64,000 bases of DNA, taken from Bolinopsis microptera. Its lineage: Eukaryota; Ctenophora; Tentaculata; Lobata; Bolinopsidae. Under the pieces are notes generated by a model that was given only the letters and a program-made list of their open reading frames with translations, did not search any database and was not told where the DNA came from. Location of the stretch: contig NC_087077.1 of NCBI RefSeq assembly GCF_026151205.1, forward strand, positions 11,506,983-11,570,982, given 5' to 3'. Shown here piece by piece: positions 1-10,274 of this stretch (position 1 is its first letter; every line of letters starts with the position of its first letter). A program made the position numbers and the translations under genes.

Positions 1-586
1 TTGCGATTTAGTATTCTCTGGTGTTGGGCCATGCCTTGGGTTGTGGAGCTCAGTTCTGCTTCCTATAGGTATAAATTGTGCATTAGGCTAGTTTTAAAGT
101 TAAAAATCGAAAAGTTGCACACGTGGGGACACGCCCAAATTGATAGAAAACTGCTAAAATCACTGAAAATTGCTGTTTTCGTCATTTTCTGTCAAATTTA
201 GATTGCCGTTGTGATTACAGTTCTTCTTGAAATACTTTGAAACTTTGCATGCTTATCAAGCTATATATAAAACAATTACATGCAAAAATTTACGGCGATT
301 CAATATTGGATGCGCACGCAATGTCCGCTCAAAGTTTGCACGTGCGAAAGGTGAGAATTTTGCTCATTCGTGATGTCCAACAAATTCTGCTTAATGCCAC
401 GACAGTTTAATGTCATTATATATGAATTTAATGCCAACTTGAATAAGTATTAAGTGGCATATTCAGTCAGTGATCGACCGATATGCTTCCCTAAACACAA
501 GGAAATGTTTTTAAAGGAAAAATTTCGAAATCGTTGAAACTTCCTCCTTATTAATGAAGATATCAGTTTATATTTCGACTTTATAA
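1..586 (+). repeat. Dispersed repeat R, left part
   Basis: This segment is the reverse complement, with scattered differences, of 41158-41740. The shared text includes the stretch reading GGTGTTGGGC near the window start and TTCATTAATAAGGAGG on the other strand near 41190. R is interrupted at 586 by element E and resumes at 17653, where it runs into the MITE at 17691. The window edge cuts R, so its true start is unknown. No coding potential is convincing. Confidence 0.85.
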
Positions 587-652
587 GGACACGTTCATTG
601 AAGTTTGAGGATATTGGTAAATATTAGTGACCCTACTGAATGGCACGATGAT

Positions 653-2394
653 GTAAAATGTGTCACACTATGAAACTATATAAACCCTCTAACCCTAAGA
701 TAATCGTTTCATCCTCTAGATAAACTTTGTTGCATAACGATATCTTTATCAGACGATAAGATATCGCTTAAATGCGGCCGGCAGTGAGTTGTAAACTTTG
801 TCACACTATAAAAACGTGACGGAGTTTATATGGACCCCTTGTTGCCGTGTTTGACCAAATTTTCGAATTTCCAATTCATAGAATAGCTGTATATGACTAT
901 TATCTACATATTTAGCGACTTTTTTCCTTAAATGGTAGCACCATGTAAACTCCGTCACACATTTAAGAAATTTATATGAGGGATGTTTATGACATCCTGA
1001 CAAGAAATGCCGAATAGTCTAGCATTATTTTGTGAGCTGAATGTGTTTGGAATTGTTCACATATCTCATTGTTATAGGCAAATACAAATACAGAAGGCAG
1101 AAATAGGTAAATTTAGTCACATAAATTTGTATGATATCTCAACATGTGTGAAATTGAGTAAATATTAGTATACCAACTTAAACACCCTATGTTACGTACT
1201 ATGAATCAATTAACAATATTTCAACCATACGCCGGTCATATAAATTATTATATGGCAGTGATATGTTAACATTGGATAAATTTCAACACCTGAACAGGGT
1301 AAAAATTTGTAAATTTTGTCACAAAAAAAAATATTACAACTTTATTTGCTCCGTGTTGGCAAAATAACTAATTTATCGACATAGTGATGGTGATAAAGTG
1401 ACATTATATACTAATTGAGGTATGATTCTTCAAAATAGGGGCAAGAAATGTAAATTTCGTCACATCAGCCATTGCATTAGTTAGATAGATTTTCTTTCAT
1501 ATCAACTGCTCTTATTATAGTTGGAATGGATTTATACAGGAAATATAGAAACCCATGCCCATTTTTCATCACATTGAAATTATACTGTTGGGGCAGGAAA
1601 AGTTAATTTCGTCACATTTCGGTGAATTAGTGATATTAAACTCAGCATTGTTCAACTCGAGTTCTGATTTGCTGAAAAATAACCTACCAATAATTCCTGG
1701 AAGAATATTGAATTCTAATCGGGGTATGGTTCTTCAAAATAGGGTCAAGAAATGTAAATTTCGTCACATACGTCATTGTAAAATTTAGATAAATTTTCTT
1801 TCACATCAACAGTCCTAATTATAGTTTGAAATGAATAATTCAGAGATGAAGGAAATATAGAAACCCATGCCCATTTTTCATCACATTGAAATTATACTTT
1901 TGGGGCAGAAAAAGTGAATTTCGTCACATTTCGGTAAATTAGTATAATTAAACTCAGAATTGTCAAACTTGAGTTCTGATGATCTGCTGAATAATAACCT
2001 ACTAATAATTCATGGAAGAATATTGAATTCTAATCGGGGTATGGTTCTTCAAAATAGGGTCAAGAAATGTAAATTTTGTCACATACGTCATTGTAAAATT
2101 TAGATACACTTTCTTTCACATCAACAGTCCTAATTATAGTTTGAAATGATTAATTCAGAGATAAGGAAATATTGAACCCATGCCCATTTTTCATCACATT
2201 GAAATTATACTGTTGGGGCAGGAAAAGTGAATTTCGTCACATCTCGGTAACTTAGTAAAATTAAACTCAGAATTGTTAAACTTGAGTTCTGATTTGCTGA
2301 ATAATAACCTACTAATAATTCCTGGAAGAATATTGAATTCTAATCGAGGCATGTTTCTTCAAAATAGGGTCAAGAAATGTAAATTTCGTCACAT
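653..2394 (+). repeat. Left arm of E: twelve direct copies of a 16-bp box
   Basis: A box close to GTAAATTTCGTCACAT recurs in the same orientation near 653, 791, 945, 1107, 1309, 1450, 1602, 1754, 1914, 2069, 2227 and 2379, at a spacing near 150 bp. From about 1420 to 2440 it sits in a larger tandem repeat of roughly 305-314 bp, each unit holding two boxes and a stretch beginning CTTCAAAATAGG. The right arms of E carry the same box inverted. Such subterminal arrays are typical transposase-binding regions; that role is inferred. Confidence 0.75.
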
Positions 2395-2727
2395 CAGCCA
2401 TTGCATTAGTTAGATAGATTTTTTTTCATATCAACTGCCCTTATTATTATTGTGACAATTTTTACATCAACTGCCCTTAACTTGAATCAGCTCTATCCGT
2501 GCATCGTCCTTATATACAGTTTTCCCGCCTTCCAAACCAAAATCAGATATAAATGATTTCGGCAATTCACCCAGAATTTTAAATTCCACATTATTGTGTA
2601 ATCAGTGTAGCTTACGTTGCAAATATCGAGCTCTCTTATCTTTTGTAAATTTGCGATAAGTTCAGTTTGCTGCTACAGCGTAGTTTACCTTTGCGTGTGT
2701 ACTTGTACATTACTATACAAGTACACT

Positions 2728-3630
2728 ATGGCGGATGACCCAAGTTTGACCCGATCCCAGGAGTTAATCAAGGAGTTCAATTATGATGAACAGGAAGATG
2801 TGGAAGGCTGTGTTGCAAGGTGGTCCAGTCAGTTAGGAAAAGACCTGCACATGGACTACAGTGACATTGATTACGAAAGTCGTGAAAAGATCAAGACTAA
2901 GGATAAACAGACTCTGTCAGGCTGGCTTGTGAATGCAGTAGACCTTGTTCGTCGGCAGAATAGTCAGTTGTATCTCTTGAAGGAGATCATCGAGTGCTTC
3001 AAGACGGAAGCACTAGCAGACAAAGAGAAGGTGATCAGACTGCAGGGCCAACTGCTTGTGCAGAAGGATGAACAACTTCAGTTGCTTAAGACGTCTGTTA
3101 AGGAGACAGTACAAACAACGGTGGAGTCAGGGATTCAGAACTATAGTGCAGCTGTTCAACAGAACAGTGCAAGTGGTACGGTCTGTAACAGTAATATCCT
3201 GAAGAAGGTGATGAAGAGTGTGGCTGCAGAGGAGGACAGGAGCAAGAACCTGATTGTGTTTGGGCTAAAAGAAGAGGAGGAAGAACAGCTTCCAGCGCTA
3301 GTTACCGCAGTATTGGAGGAGATCGGGGAGAAACCTCACTTTGAAGCGACTAGAATCGGCTGGAAGAGACCAGGTAGTACGGCTATCCGACCAGTCAAGA
3401 TCACCGTCCCAAGCTCCACAGCAGTTCATCAGATTCTGATGAAAACAGGGAGACTGAGGCTAGTTGAGTCGCACAAAGATGTATGGATATGTCCAGACAG
3501 ATCCTGCGAAGAACGAGCAACAAGGAAGCATCTGGTAACTGACCTGAAGAAGAAGAGGGCTGAACAGACTCATCTCGACCACTATATCCGGTACGGGAAG
3601 GTATTTAGCCGTGATAAAAAGCCATCATGA
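2728..3630 (+). CDS. LINE-ORF1-type coiled-coil and RRM protein carried by element E
   Basis: An open frame of 300 codons. I start it at the ATG at 2728 (context ACTATGG, protein MADDPSLTRSQ), although the frame is open further upstream. Residues about 60-150 are charged and helical with heptad-like leucines (VIRLQGQLLVQKDEQLQLLK). Residues about 172-300 resemble the RRM-like and C-terminal domains of LINE ORF1 proteins: SKNLIVFGLKEEEEE, then RIGWKR, RPVKITVP, VWICPDRSCEER and LKKKR. Such proteins bind RNA and form chaperone particles in non-LTR retrotransposons. Here no endonuclease or reverse transcriptase follows in the same orientation; the gene stands alone between the two arms of a TIR element. 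Base composition is less AT-rich than the surroundings and the frame is uninterrupted, which suggests selection or recent origin. A captured LINE ORF1 is the likeliest reading. Confidence 0.75.
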   Translation: MADDPSLTRSQELIKEFNYDEQEDVEGCVARWSSQLGKDLHMDYSDIDYESREKIKTKDKQTLSGWLVNAVDLVRRQNSQLYLLKEIIECFKTEALADKEKVIRLQGQLLVQKDEQLQLLKTSVKETVQTTVESGIQNYSAAVQQNSASGTVCNSNILKKVMKSVAAEEDRSKNLIVFGLKEEEEEQLPALVTAVLEEIGEKPHFEATRIGWKRPGSTAIRPVKITVPSSTAVHQILMKTGRLRLVESHKDVWICPDRSCEERATRKHLVTDLKKKRAEQTHLDHYIRYGKVFSRDKKPS

Positions 3631-4482
3631 GTTATTTATGTCTCTCGGACACTGATCAGTATATGTAGGAGTGATGAGAATTTTATGAGTTTTCGGATGT
3701 TATCTGTATTTGAGAGACAATTATATAATTTAAATACTTTATTATTTGATTGTTTCACACTTATCATATTTCATAATTTTATAACTAGGTGGAGGTGATG
3801 TTATTGAGACTTTGGGCGGCCATAAAACTCCTGTTTTAAAAGTTGTTCTCTGTACTTGTTTCACTGACCCACGCTTTATAGCATTTATACATTTCGGCCC
3901 AATTTATATGTTGTTCGATTTGCTGTACATTTGTATATTTGCTATTTTGTAAAAGTTTCAAATCAAATCATATAATGTGACAGAATTTACATCATTTCCC
4001 AATAAGTGCATGTATTTGCTAACTTTTCAAAACAACATATTTTAGGGCTATGATTGGTAGAAGAACCATCAAATAATGAGTTGAAAGGGTTTTGAGGACA
4101 CCTCACAGTAGAAAAGAGGTATCGTATTCTGAGTGTGACAAAGTTTACGAAATATTGCCTTAAAACCGTTCGATCCCTGCCCTTTAGCCAAATGTTGTAT
4201 CATAATTGTAAACTGTTAGAATGACCTAATCTACTATATTTTAAACCAAAAAATGCTAATTGGGCAGCTATGGTTTTAACCATAGCTGCCCAATTAGCAT
4301 TTTTTGTTAAAACACAGTCACAAAAATGTGACATTTTTTACATTATAGTGCCTAAAAACAATAAATTGTATTTCTGAGCCGTGTATATGGAAGTATGGGT
4401 CACGTGGCTAATGTCCAGAACTTCTGAACACGCTATATTTTTTGGTTTACCAATATCCTTAAACTTCAACATGAACGTGTCC
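3631..4482 (+). repeat. First right arm of E
   Basis: 3631-3959 holds no gene that I can see. 3960-4482 is a direct repeat of the second right arm (4649-4688 continuing at 17172-17652). Inverted copies of the 16-bp box (TGTGACAAAGTTTAC and variants) lie at about 3976, 4134 and 4328. The arm ends in GAACGTGTCC at 4482, the same terminus as the far end of E, so 587-4482 could by itself be one complete unit of about 3.9 kb. Confidence 0.7.
4248..4305. repeat. Near-perfect 28-bp-arm palindrome
   Basis: The arm at 4248-4275 (AAAAAATGCTAATTGGGCAG and onward) is followed after TT by its exact reverse complement at 4278-4305. The paralogous arm near 17410 has only the left half. As RNA it would be a long hairpin ending in U residues. 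Confidence 0.9.
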
Positions 4483-4688
4483 ATTTACGATTTCGTATCA
4501 TTTTGTGACGATGTTTACATCAACTGCCCTATACTTCAATCAACTGTATCCGTGTATCGTCCTCATATATAGAGTTTTCCCGCCTTCCAAACCAAAATCA
4601 GATATAAATGATTTCGGAAATTCGCCCAGAATTTCAAATTCCATATAATGTGACAGAATTTACATCATTTCCCAATAGCCAAGTGCAT
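4483..4688 (+). repeat. Start of the second right arm of E
   Basis: 4500-4645 repeats 2451-2600 (shared text TTTTCCCGCCTTCCAAACC). 4646-4688 repeats 3970-4012. The text stops at GTGCAT, where element F begins, and resumes at 17172 with CATGTATTTG. Inverted boxes lie near 4504 and 4649. Confidence 0.8.
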
Positions 4689-5748
4689 TACTCTAGTAGC
4701 AGGGTGTAGTTGAGTGTGCACTTCGATGTGTACTATTTCTGACAACACAGGGTTGTTTGTTAGGTCATTCTAAACCAAAATCGTTTAGGTGGACAATTTG
4801 TTTCGCTAGAGACAACCCTACAGGGCAAATTTTCTAAATTACCCTCAGTCGCGTATACGGGATTTTCGTATTTCGGCTCCTGAAGGTCATAGAGACTTAA
4901 TTTTTAGCTTAAAATCACCGCAATGGCCACATTTATATACAACTTACTAATCAATATATGGTCTAAAATTGTTTGTTTCCGAGATATCTGCAAAAAACTA
5001 ATTTTAAGTTCAGGCGTAGGCACAAATTTCATCAAATTTGTATCTCCGCTTCTGAAGGTCTTAGAGACTCAAACTTTGGCTTAAAATGACTGCAATGCAC
5101 ATGTTTATATTGACACTATAAAGGTCATAAAGGCCCAAAATGCTTACTTTTGGAAAAAATCCAGAAAAACTTATTTTCACTGGGGAAGTGAAAAAAATCT
5201 ACTCTAGAAGCTAATTGAAATCGAGTATGCAGTTTGGTGTCTACAACTTTTCTAGAAACCAGGTCCTTTGTATGGTCATTCTGGATCAGAATTGATAAGG
5301 TACGCAATTTCTATCAGTAGTTCCAACCCTAGGGGGGAAATTTCTAAATTACCCTCAGGCGCAAATATATGACTTTTGTATCTCGGCTTCTAAACGTTGT
5401 AGGGGCCTCTCTTTAGGGGCCTCTCTTTTAGCTCAAACTAACTGCAAAGGCCACATTTACATACAAGCTATAAAGCAATATAGGGTTTATAGTGCTTAGT
5501 TTTGGAGATATTCATTAAAAACTGTTTTAACTTTCGTGCATCCTAAAATAGTAACATCAAACATGTACTTAATTTTGGTATCCCGGGCTAAAAAAGTCTT
5601 ACAGGCACTTTACTTGCAGCACAGCAAAAGTTCAGCATGAACACATTCAGATAATATTTATGAAGCAACACAATTCAGTTTCAGAAGCTCCTTCCAGCTA
5701 TCTTGTGTTATCCTTAAATGTATACGTCTAACCATCTCTCTGGTTACT
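4689..5748 (+). repeat. Left TIR of F
   Basis: About 1060 bp matching the reverse complement of 16111-17171 almost throughout, from TACTCTAGTAG to CTGGTTACT. It contains three related internal segments, each with an 'ATTACCCTCAG-like' stretch and a 'CTCCGCTTCTGAAGG-like' stretch, so the TIR itself grew from a short repeated unit. No protein-coding signal. Confidence 0.85.
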
Positions 5749-5763
5749 ATCATCTCGTTAAAG

Positions 5764-5886
5764 GCAAGGATCGACCGGGACCGATTTTTTGGCCGGGACT
5801 GGGACTGGGAAAAAGTGCCAGGACCGGGATTAAGACCGGGACCGGAATTAAGGATCGGGATTAAGCCCAGATCCCGGTCTTAACAT
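5764..5886 (+). mobile_element. hAT-end fragment related to the element at 18801
   Basis: CAAGGATCGACCGGGACCG followed by GGGACTGGGA and GGGATTAAG runs repeats the left end of the hAT element at 18801. No matching right end is seen before the adjoining MITE at 5887, so this is a fragment or a very short internally deleted copy. Confidence 0.6.
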
Positions 5887-6405
5887 AAGTTGGGCTCTCT
5901 CCAGTACTTTTTGGCTATTATAGCTAATCAACTCCAATCCAACCTCATGTAGTAGAATCTACTTCTAGTTTCCTTCAATTCAGCTATCTCCACTCTAGCT
6001 CTTTGTAGCAATCTCTGAATGCTACTTCCTGCTCTATCTAGCTTCCACCAACATCCAATAATTTTTGTTATGCTACTATTAGCACCTGCAAATTCTAGCC
6101 CTATTCAGCAACCTCAGACTTACTCCTACTCTGTTCAGCTATCACCAGCACCTTCAAATTCTAGCACTAATTCCAGCAACCTCAGACTACTTTCTGCTCT
6201 ATGATCCAGCTAACACTAGCAAACAGTACCCACAAATTTTAGCTTCTTCTAGCTACTTCGGGCTAGAAAGAGCTAGAAAGAGCTACAATTATAACGTGTT
6301 GGTGGTAGCAGAATTAAAGGTAGCTAAAAGTAGATTCTACTTCATGAGGTGGGATTGAAGTTGATAAGCCATAATAGTCAAACAGTACTGGAGAGAGCCC
6401 AACTT
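5887..6405. mobile_element. MITE with about 90-bp inverted ends
   Basis: AAGTTGGGCTCTCTCCAGTA at the left is mirrored at 6386-6405, and the inverted similarity continues for about 90 bp (TAGAATCTACTTC motif). The centre is a degenerate AGCT-rich simple repeat. It lies between the hAT-end fragment and the 3' end of the LINE. No clear target duplication. Confidence 0.7.
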
Positions 6406-6436
6406 GTGGTAGTACGAGATAGTTAGATGTTCATGT

Positions 6437-6468
6437 AAACGGATTAAACGGATTAAACGGATTAAACG
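6437..6468 (-). repeat. 3' tail of the LINE: 9-bp tandem repeat
   Basis: Plus-strand text AAACGGATT is repeated about 3.5 times; on the LINE strand it reads GTTTAATCC repeats. CR1/L2-type elements end in short tandem repeats rather than poly(A), which fits. The same repeat recurs at 61749-61795. Confidence 0.75.
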
Positions 6469-6638
6469 ATTCAAAAGTCAAATTACAATGGTAATGTCTG
6501 ACCAGATATAAAAAATTAAATTTACCCAAAAGTCATAAAATATATAATATATACAATGAACCCTGTAAATCTTAAGAGTGAGATTCAAAATACTTAATAA
6601 TTTAACTGAACTTTTCTGAAAGTGTTCCGAGTCATAGA

Positions 6639-9600
6639 TTATAATTTGGCAATATTGTTAATGTTAGGAATTTGTTTGGAGGACGCTTTAGGGAATCTTC
6701 GTTCATGAGCTTTGGTAAGGAACCTTCCTAGGTCTCCGATGGTTGAAGGGTGTGCGAAGATCTGTCCAATGTCAGAGAAGAGTAATGTTTTACTTTGTTG
6801 GGACAAACAGTGGCGGAGATCTTCATAGAGAGGGCAAGTACGCAATACATGAAGTTCATCTTCGATGATTGGATCAGGGAAAGGAAGCTCTAGAAGAAGA
6901 TCGAGTGACTCCGCATCTGTAGTGGAACAGTGTTTGCATGCCCTATTCGAAAGTTTATGTCGATGCATGCCATGTCTTCCAGTTTCGATGTTGTATTGAT
7001 GCGAGCTTGTTCTGAGTTGCGCAAGTCTCCTAGTCTGCTGTGGCCGTAGGTTGATCGACAGGTATGTTTCGCAACCGAAGCTTGCCTTGATGAGGTTGTA
7101 GAATCCTAGTTTTCTGTTGAGTTTTCGCTCTTTGTTCCATTGTTGAACGAAAAGGGTTTTCATAGCCTCGCTGATTTCGAGCGGGTTTGAGATATCACTT
7201 CCTCCTGTCAGTTGTTTCACTGTGTTCTTGGTGGATTCCAGCCGGGAGAACCATAACAGATTCAGATCCCTCTGCTCGGCGTAAGCGTGCCTTACTAAAG
7301 AAGAGCATCCCTCTTTGTCAAGTCCCTCCAACCTCCCGAGGTAGCTATAGACTTGGGACGTAAGCTCGATGGCAAGCGGGTATCTTCCAGTGTCACCCCA
7401 CACAGCGGTGTTTGAAGTCGATTTGTTGACATTCATAGTCCATTTCATAAATGATAGGTGAACTTTCTCCAGGGGGTCTTTTGCTGTATCCTGAGTAGCC
7501 GGATAACTCCCCGAAGCAAAGATAGACATGAAATTTGTCATGGGAAGCCAGATCTGACACCCGTAGGATAGAACAGGAACAATCAGAGTGTCGAAAAGCT
7601 TAAACACAGTTGTCTTCCGGAGGTATCGAAGGTCAAGCATACTCTTGAGAGAGAAGTAGCTCCGGAGCCCTTTTTGTCTAAGCTTTATCTGGGCAAGTTT
7701 TAAAGATCCCGTGAGTGTGAACGTAATTCCAAGATATGTGTACTCACGCACTGATGGCAAGGTCATTTCCCCGTAGACAAAATTAGTACTGTCCTTGAGC
7801 ACCCGTCCTGCCCGGTTAAACACCATAATTGCTGTTTTTGATATGTTAACCGATAACCCCCACTCTTGACAGTAGGTATGTAAAACTTCTAACATTCTTT
7901 GAAGACTCTCTTGATCGAGAGCCAGCAGAATCAGGTCATCGGCCCAGAGGAGGTGGGTTACTCTAGTACTTTTCAGTAACGGTACTTCGACATTTTCCAT
8001 AGAATTAAGGTCTTCTGATAGTTGGTGTATGAAGCATTTGAAGAGTTCTGGAGACATGGGGTGTCCTTGTTCAGTCCCGCAAAGAACATCGATCTTTTCA
8101 GAGAGCTTGTTCAAGAGCTTGATTTTTGCTTTGGAGTTTGTGTACATGAACTCCATGCAACCAAAGAATCTTCCTTTGATGCCTAGTTTCCAGAGTTTGT
8201 ACAAGAGTGCCTCCCGGCAGACTGTATCAAACGCTTTGGCGTAGTCAACAAAACAGGAGAACAATCTGCCTTTGTTAGCTTTTACATATTTTTCTATGCA
8301 AGTCGACAGTGTCAATATATGATCTGCTGTTTGCGCGTTTTTGCAAAACCCCAGTTGATTGGGGGTGTCAGGGTTTGTCTCAGCACGGAATTTTATAAGT
8401 CTCTGGAGGAGAATACTTGCAAACAGTTTTCCCACGTTGCTGGCTACTGCAATTGCCCTATAGTTATTGGGATCGTAGATGTTGCCTTTTTTGTGCAGAG
8501 GCGTCACAACAGATGTTCCCCAGGGATAAACTCTGTGTGATAGACATAGGTTAAAGAGATGCAGTATAGCGCACTGCATATGTTTTCCAGAGAGTTTGAG
8601 AAATTCATTTGGGATTAAATCCTCCGACACTGCTTTCCCTTTCTTGAGCACTCGAGTACAAGCCAACAGTTCTTCGGAGCTTATGTCTTGGTCAAGGATT
8701 TCTGTGAGTGTTTGCTGGGTGGCATCTCTGTCCATTTCGTCTTGTAGTTCTTTTATTTTCTTTGGGCTGATCGATGGTTTACTATACAGCTCTTTGAAGA
8801 ATTTGCTGAAGTTAAGCATGTCAAAGACGTCCAATTTGCTTCCATTTGTCTTCATATCTTTAAGCCTCTTGAAACGGGACCAGTTAATATTTTTGCCTCG
8901 ATCGATGTCACTACATAGGTCCTCTATGAATGCAGACTTTTTAAGTTTTATGAGTTTCCGATATGATCGTCGACTTTCATAGTAAGAGTCTCTGAGATTT
9001 TTATTCGTAGGATTTTTGCCGTAACTTTTGGACAGTTTGTTCAACTCCCGCTTGCCGTTTATACAACTTACATCAAACCACGGAGCTTTGGGCTTCATCC
9101 TTTGTCTCCTTTTTCTTTTTCCGCTCACTATTTTCCTATCTGGCTTGTTCTTCGGACCCTTTGTCGGAAGAATAACATCGGCAATGTCTTGGAAGATAGA
9201 TACGAGTTCTTCATTAAGACACAAAACTTGTTCTCTGTCTGTGCATTGGGTTTCCGCGATTCGGGTTATTTTCTGAACAAATTCTGGCGAATTCTGGATC
9301 GCATGAAACTGAAATTGAAGTTTCTCGTCCTCATTATCCCATTTGTATTTTTTAGGTGCGTCTTCTAGTGTTTCTAGTAGATCCTCTGCATCAACCAAGT
9401 TGTGTTTGTGCTTTATTTTGCAGATGCACGGCTTGTGGTCAGAAAATTTGTTAAGATTCTGCACTTGGAATGACAGCACTGATTCAAACAATTCAGGTGT
9501 GACTGCCATATAGTCAACTACGCTGGCACCATTGTAGTTGACAGAGGTATATTCCCCAAAGATGTCTCCCAGTGTATTACCATTTAGCAGCGATAGTCGA

Positions 9601-10274
9601 TTACAAGCGAGGAAATCTAATAGTAGGTTACCCCTAGAGTTAAGTACTTGGTCCTTGCTTACTCTCCCGCTAGTCTTTGGATGGCTGGAGGGGATTTCAT
9701 CTGGTTCAGAGTTAGGGTCGTCATCTTCAAAGTCGAAGTTTGTGTTTCCAGTACGGGCATTTAGGTCACCCACCAGCAAGATCTTGCCAAGATCGGGATT
9801 CTGAGCTTTAAAGTCAAGGAGGTGCTCTAATGTTGTCATGTAAGGGGAGCCATCTCCAGCTTTGCGTTTTGACTTGTACGACGACTGCTCTGGTGAGTCG
9901 TAGACATTGATGATGGTGAACTTGTTTTCCATATCATTGGGATAGAAAGTAATAGCTTGGAAGTCAGGGCAATTTGTTTTGACTAGCTTTACTTGTTTTG
10001 AAATTGAGCGATGTACCCCAATGCAAATTCCACCCGATCGAGAGCCTTTTCTTGTGCTGTTGAAGCACTCATAGTTGGGGAGAAAAAACTCCTGTTTGGT
10101 TTCTTGCAGGCAAAAAACGCTGCTTTGTGTCAGGATGTTGACAAAGTCACTGTCTTCCATTTTTGGCCCTTCTTGGCTCATAACCGAGTCGTGGATGTTC
10201 CATGATAAAATTGGGAGGTTTTCGAGCATAGTGACCTTTTGTGCGACAGGAGGCAATCTGTGTGTTTTATTCAT
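6639..10274 (-). CDS. LINE ORF2: endonuclease and reverse transcriptase
   Basis: 1211 aa. Residues about 14-295 form an endonuclease/exonuclease/phosphatase (APE) domain with LSWNIHD, LQETK, VGDLNARTG and the terminal FSDHKP motif, so the catalytic set looks complete. It nicks the target DNA. Residues about 540-840 are the reverse transcriptase: PLHKKGN, NYRAIAVAS, LGFCKNAQTADHI, FVDYAKAFDTV, GTEQGHPMSPELF and WADDLILLA, with the catalytic aspartates present. A C-terminal zinc-knuckle-like CKHC ... H ... CPLY lies at about 1113-1150. The start ATG overlaps the end of ORF1 by 8 nt (ATGAATAA, 10267-10274), an arrangement that suggests termination-coupled reinitiation. No internal stop, so it may still be active or only recently silenced. 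Confidence 0.93.
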   Translation of the reverse strand: MNKTHRLPPVAQKVTMLENLPILSWNIHDSVMSQEGPKMEDSDFVNILTQSSVFCLQETKQEFFLPNYECFNSTRKGSRSGGICIGVHRSISKQVKLVKTNCPDFQAITFYPNDMENKFTIINVYDSPEQSSYKSKRKAGDGSPYMTTLEHLLDFKAQNPDLGKILLVGDLNARTGNTNFDFEDDDPNSEPDEIPSSHPKTSGRVSKDQVLNSRGNLLLDFLACNRLSLLNGNTLGDIFGEYTSVNYNGASVVDYMAVTPELFESVLSFQVQNLNKFSDHKPCICKIKHKHNLVDAEDLLETLEDAPKKYKWDNEDEKLQFQFHAIQNSPEFVQKITRIAETQCTDREQVLCLNEELVSIFQDIADVILPTKGPKNKPDRKIVSGKRKRRQRMKPKAPWFDVSCINGKRELNKLSKSYGKNPTNKNLRDSYYESRRSYRKLIKLKKSAFIEDLCSDIDRGKNINWSRFKRLKDMKTNGSKLDVFDMLNFSKFFKELYSKPSISPKKIKELQDEMDRDATQQTLTEILDQDISSEELLACTRVLKKGKAVSEDLIPNEFLKLSGKHMQCAILHLFNLCLSHRVYPWGTSVVTPLHKKGNIYDPNNYRAIAVASNVGKLFASILLQRLIKFRAETNPDTPNQLGFCKNAQTADHILTLSTCIEKYVKANKGRLFSCFVDYAKAFDTVCREALLYKLWKLGIKGRFFGCMEFMYTNSKAKIKLLNKLSEKIDVLCGTEQGHPMSPELFKCFIHQLSEDLNSMENVEVPLLKSTRVTHLLWADDLILLALDQESLQRMLEVLHTYCQEWGLSVNISKTAIMVFNRAGRVLKDSTNFVYGEMTLPSVREYTYLGITFTLTGSLKLAQIKLRQKGLRSYFSLKSMLDLRYLRKTTVFKLFDTLIVPVLSYGCQIWLPMTNFMSIFASGSYPATQDTAKDPLEKVHLSFMKWTMNVNKSTSNTAVWGDTGRYPLAIELTSQVYSYLGRLEGLDKEGCSSLVRHAYAEQRDLNLLWFSRLESTKNTVKQLTGGSDISNPLEISEAMKTLFVQQWNKERKLNRKLGFYNLIKASFGCETYLSINLRPQQTRRLAQLRTSSHQYNIETGRHGMHRHKLSNRACKHCSTTDAESLDLLLELPFPDPIIEDELHVLRTCPLYEDLRHCLSQQSKTLLFSDIGQIFAHPSTIGDLGRFLTKAHERRFPKASSKQIPNINNIAKL

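Noticed and set aside
1400-2440. CRISPR-like array of regularly spaced boxes
   Set aside because: The spacers are themselves repeated, the unit is about 310 bp and the context is an animal genome with introns.
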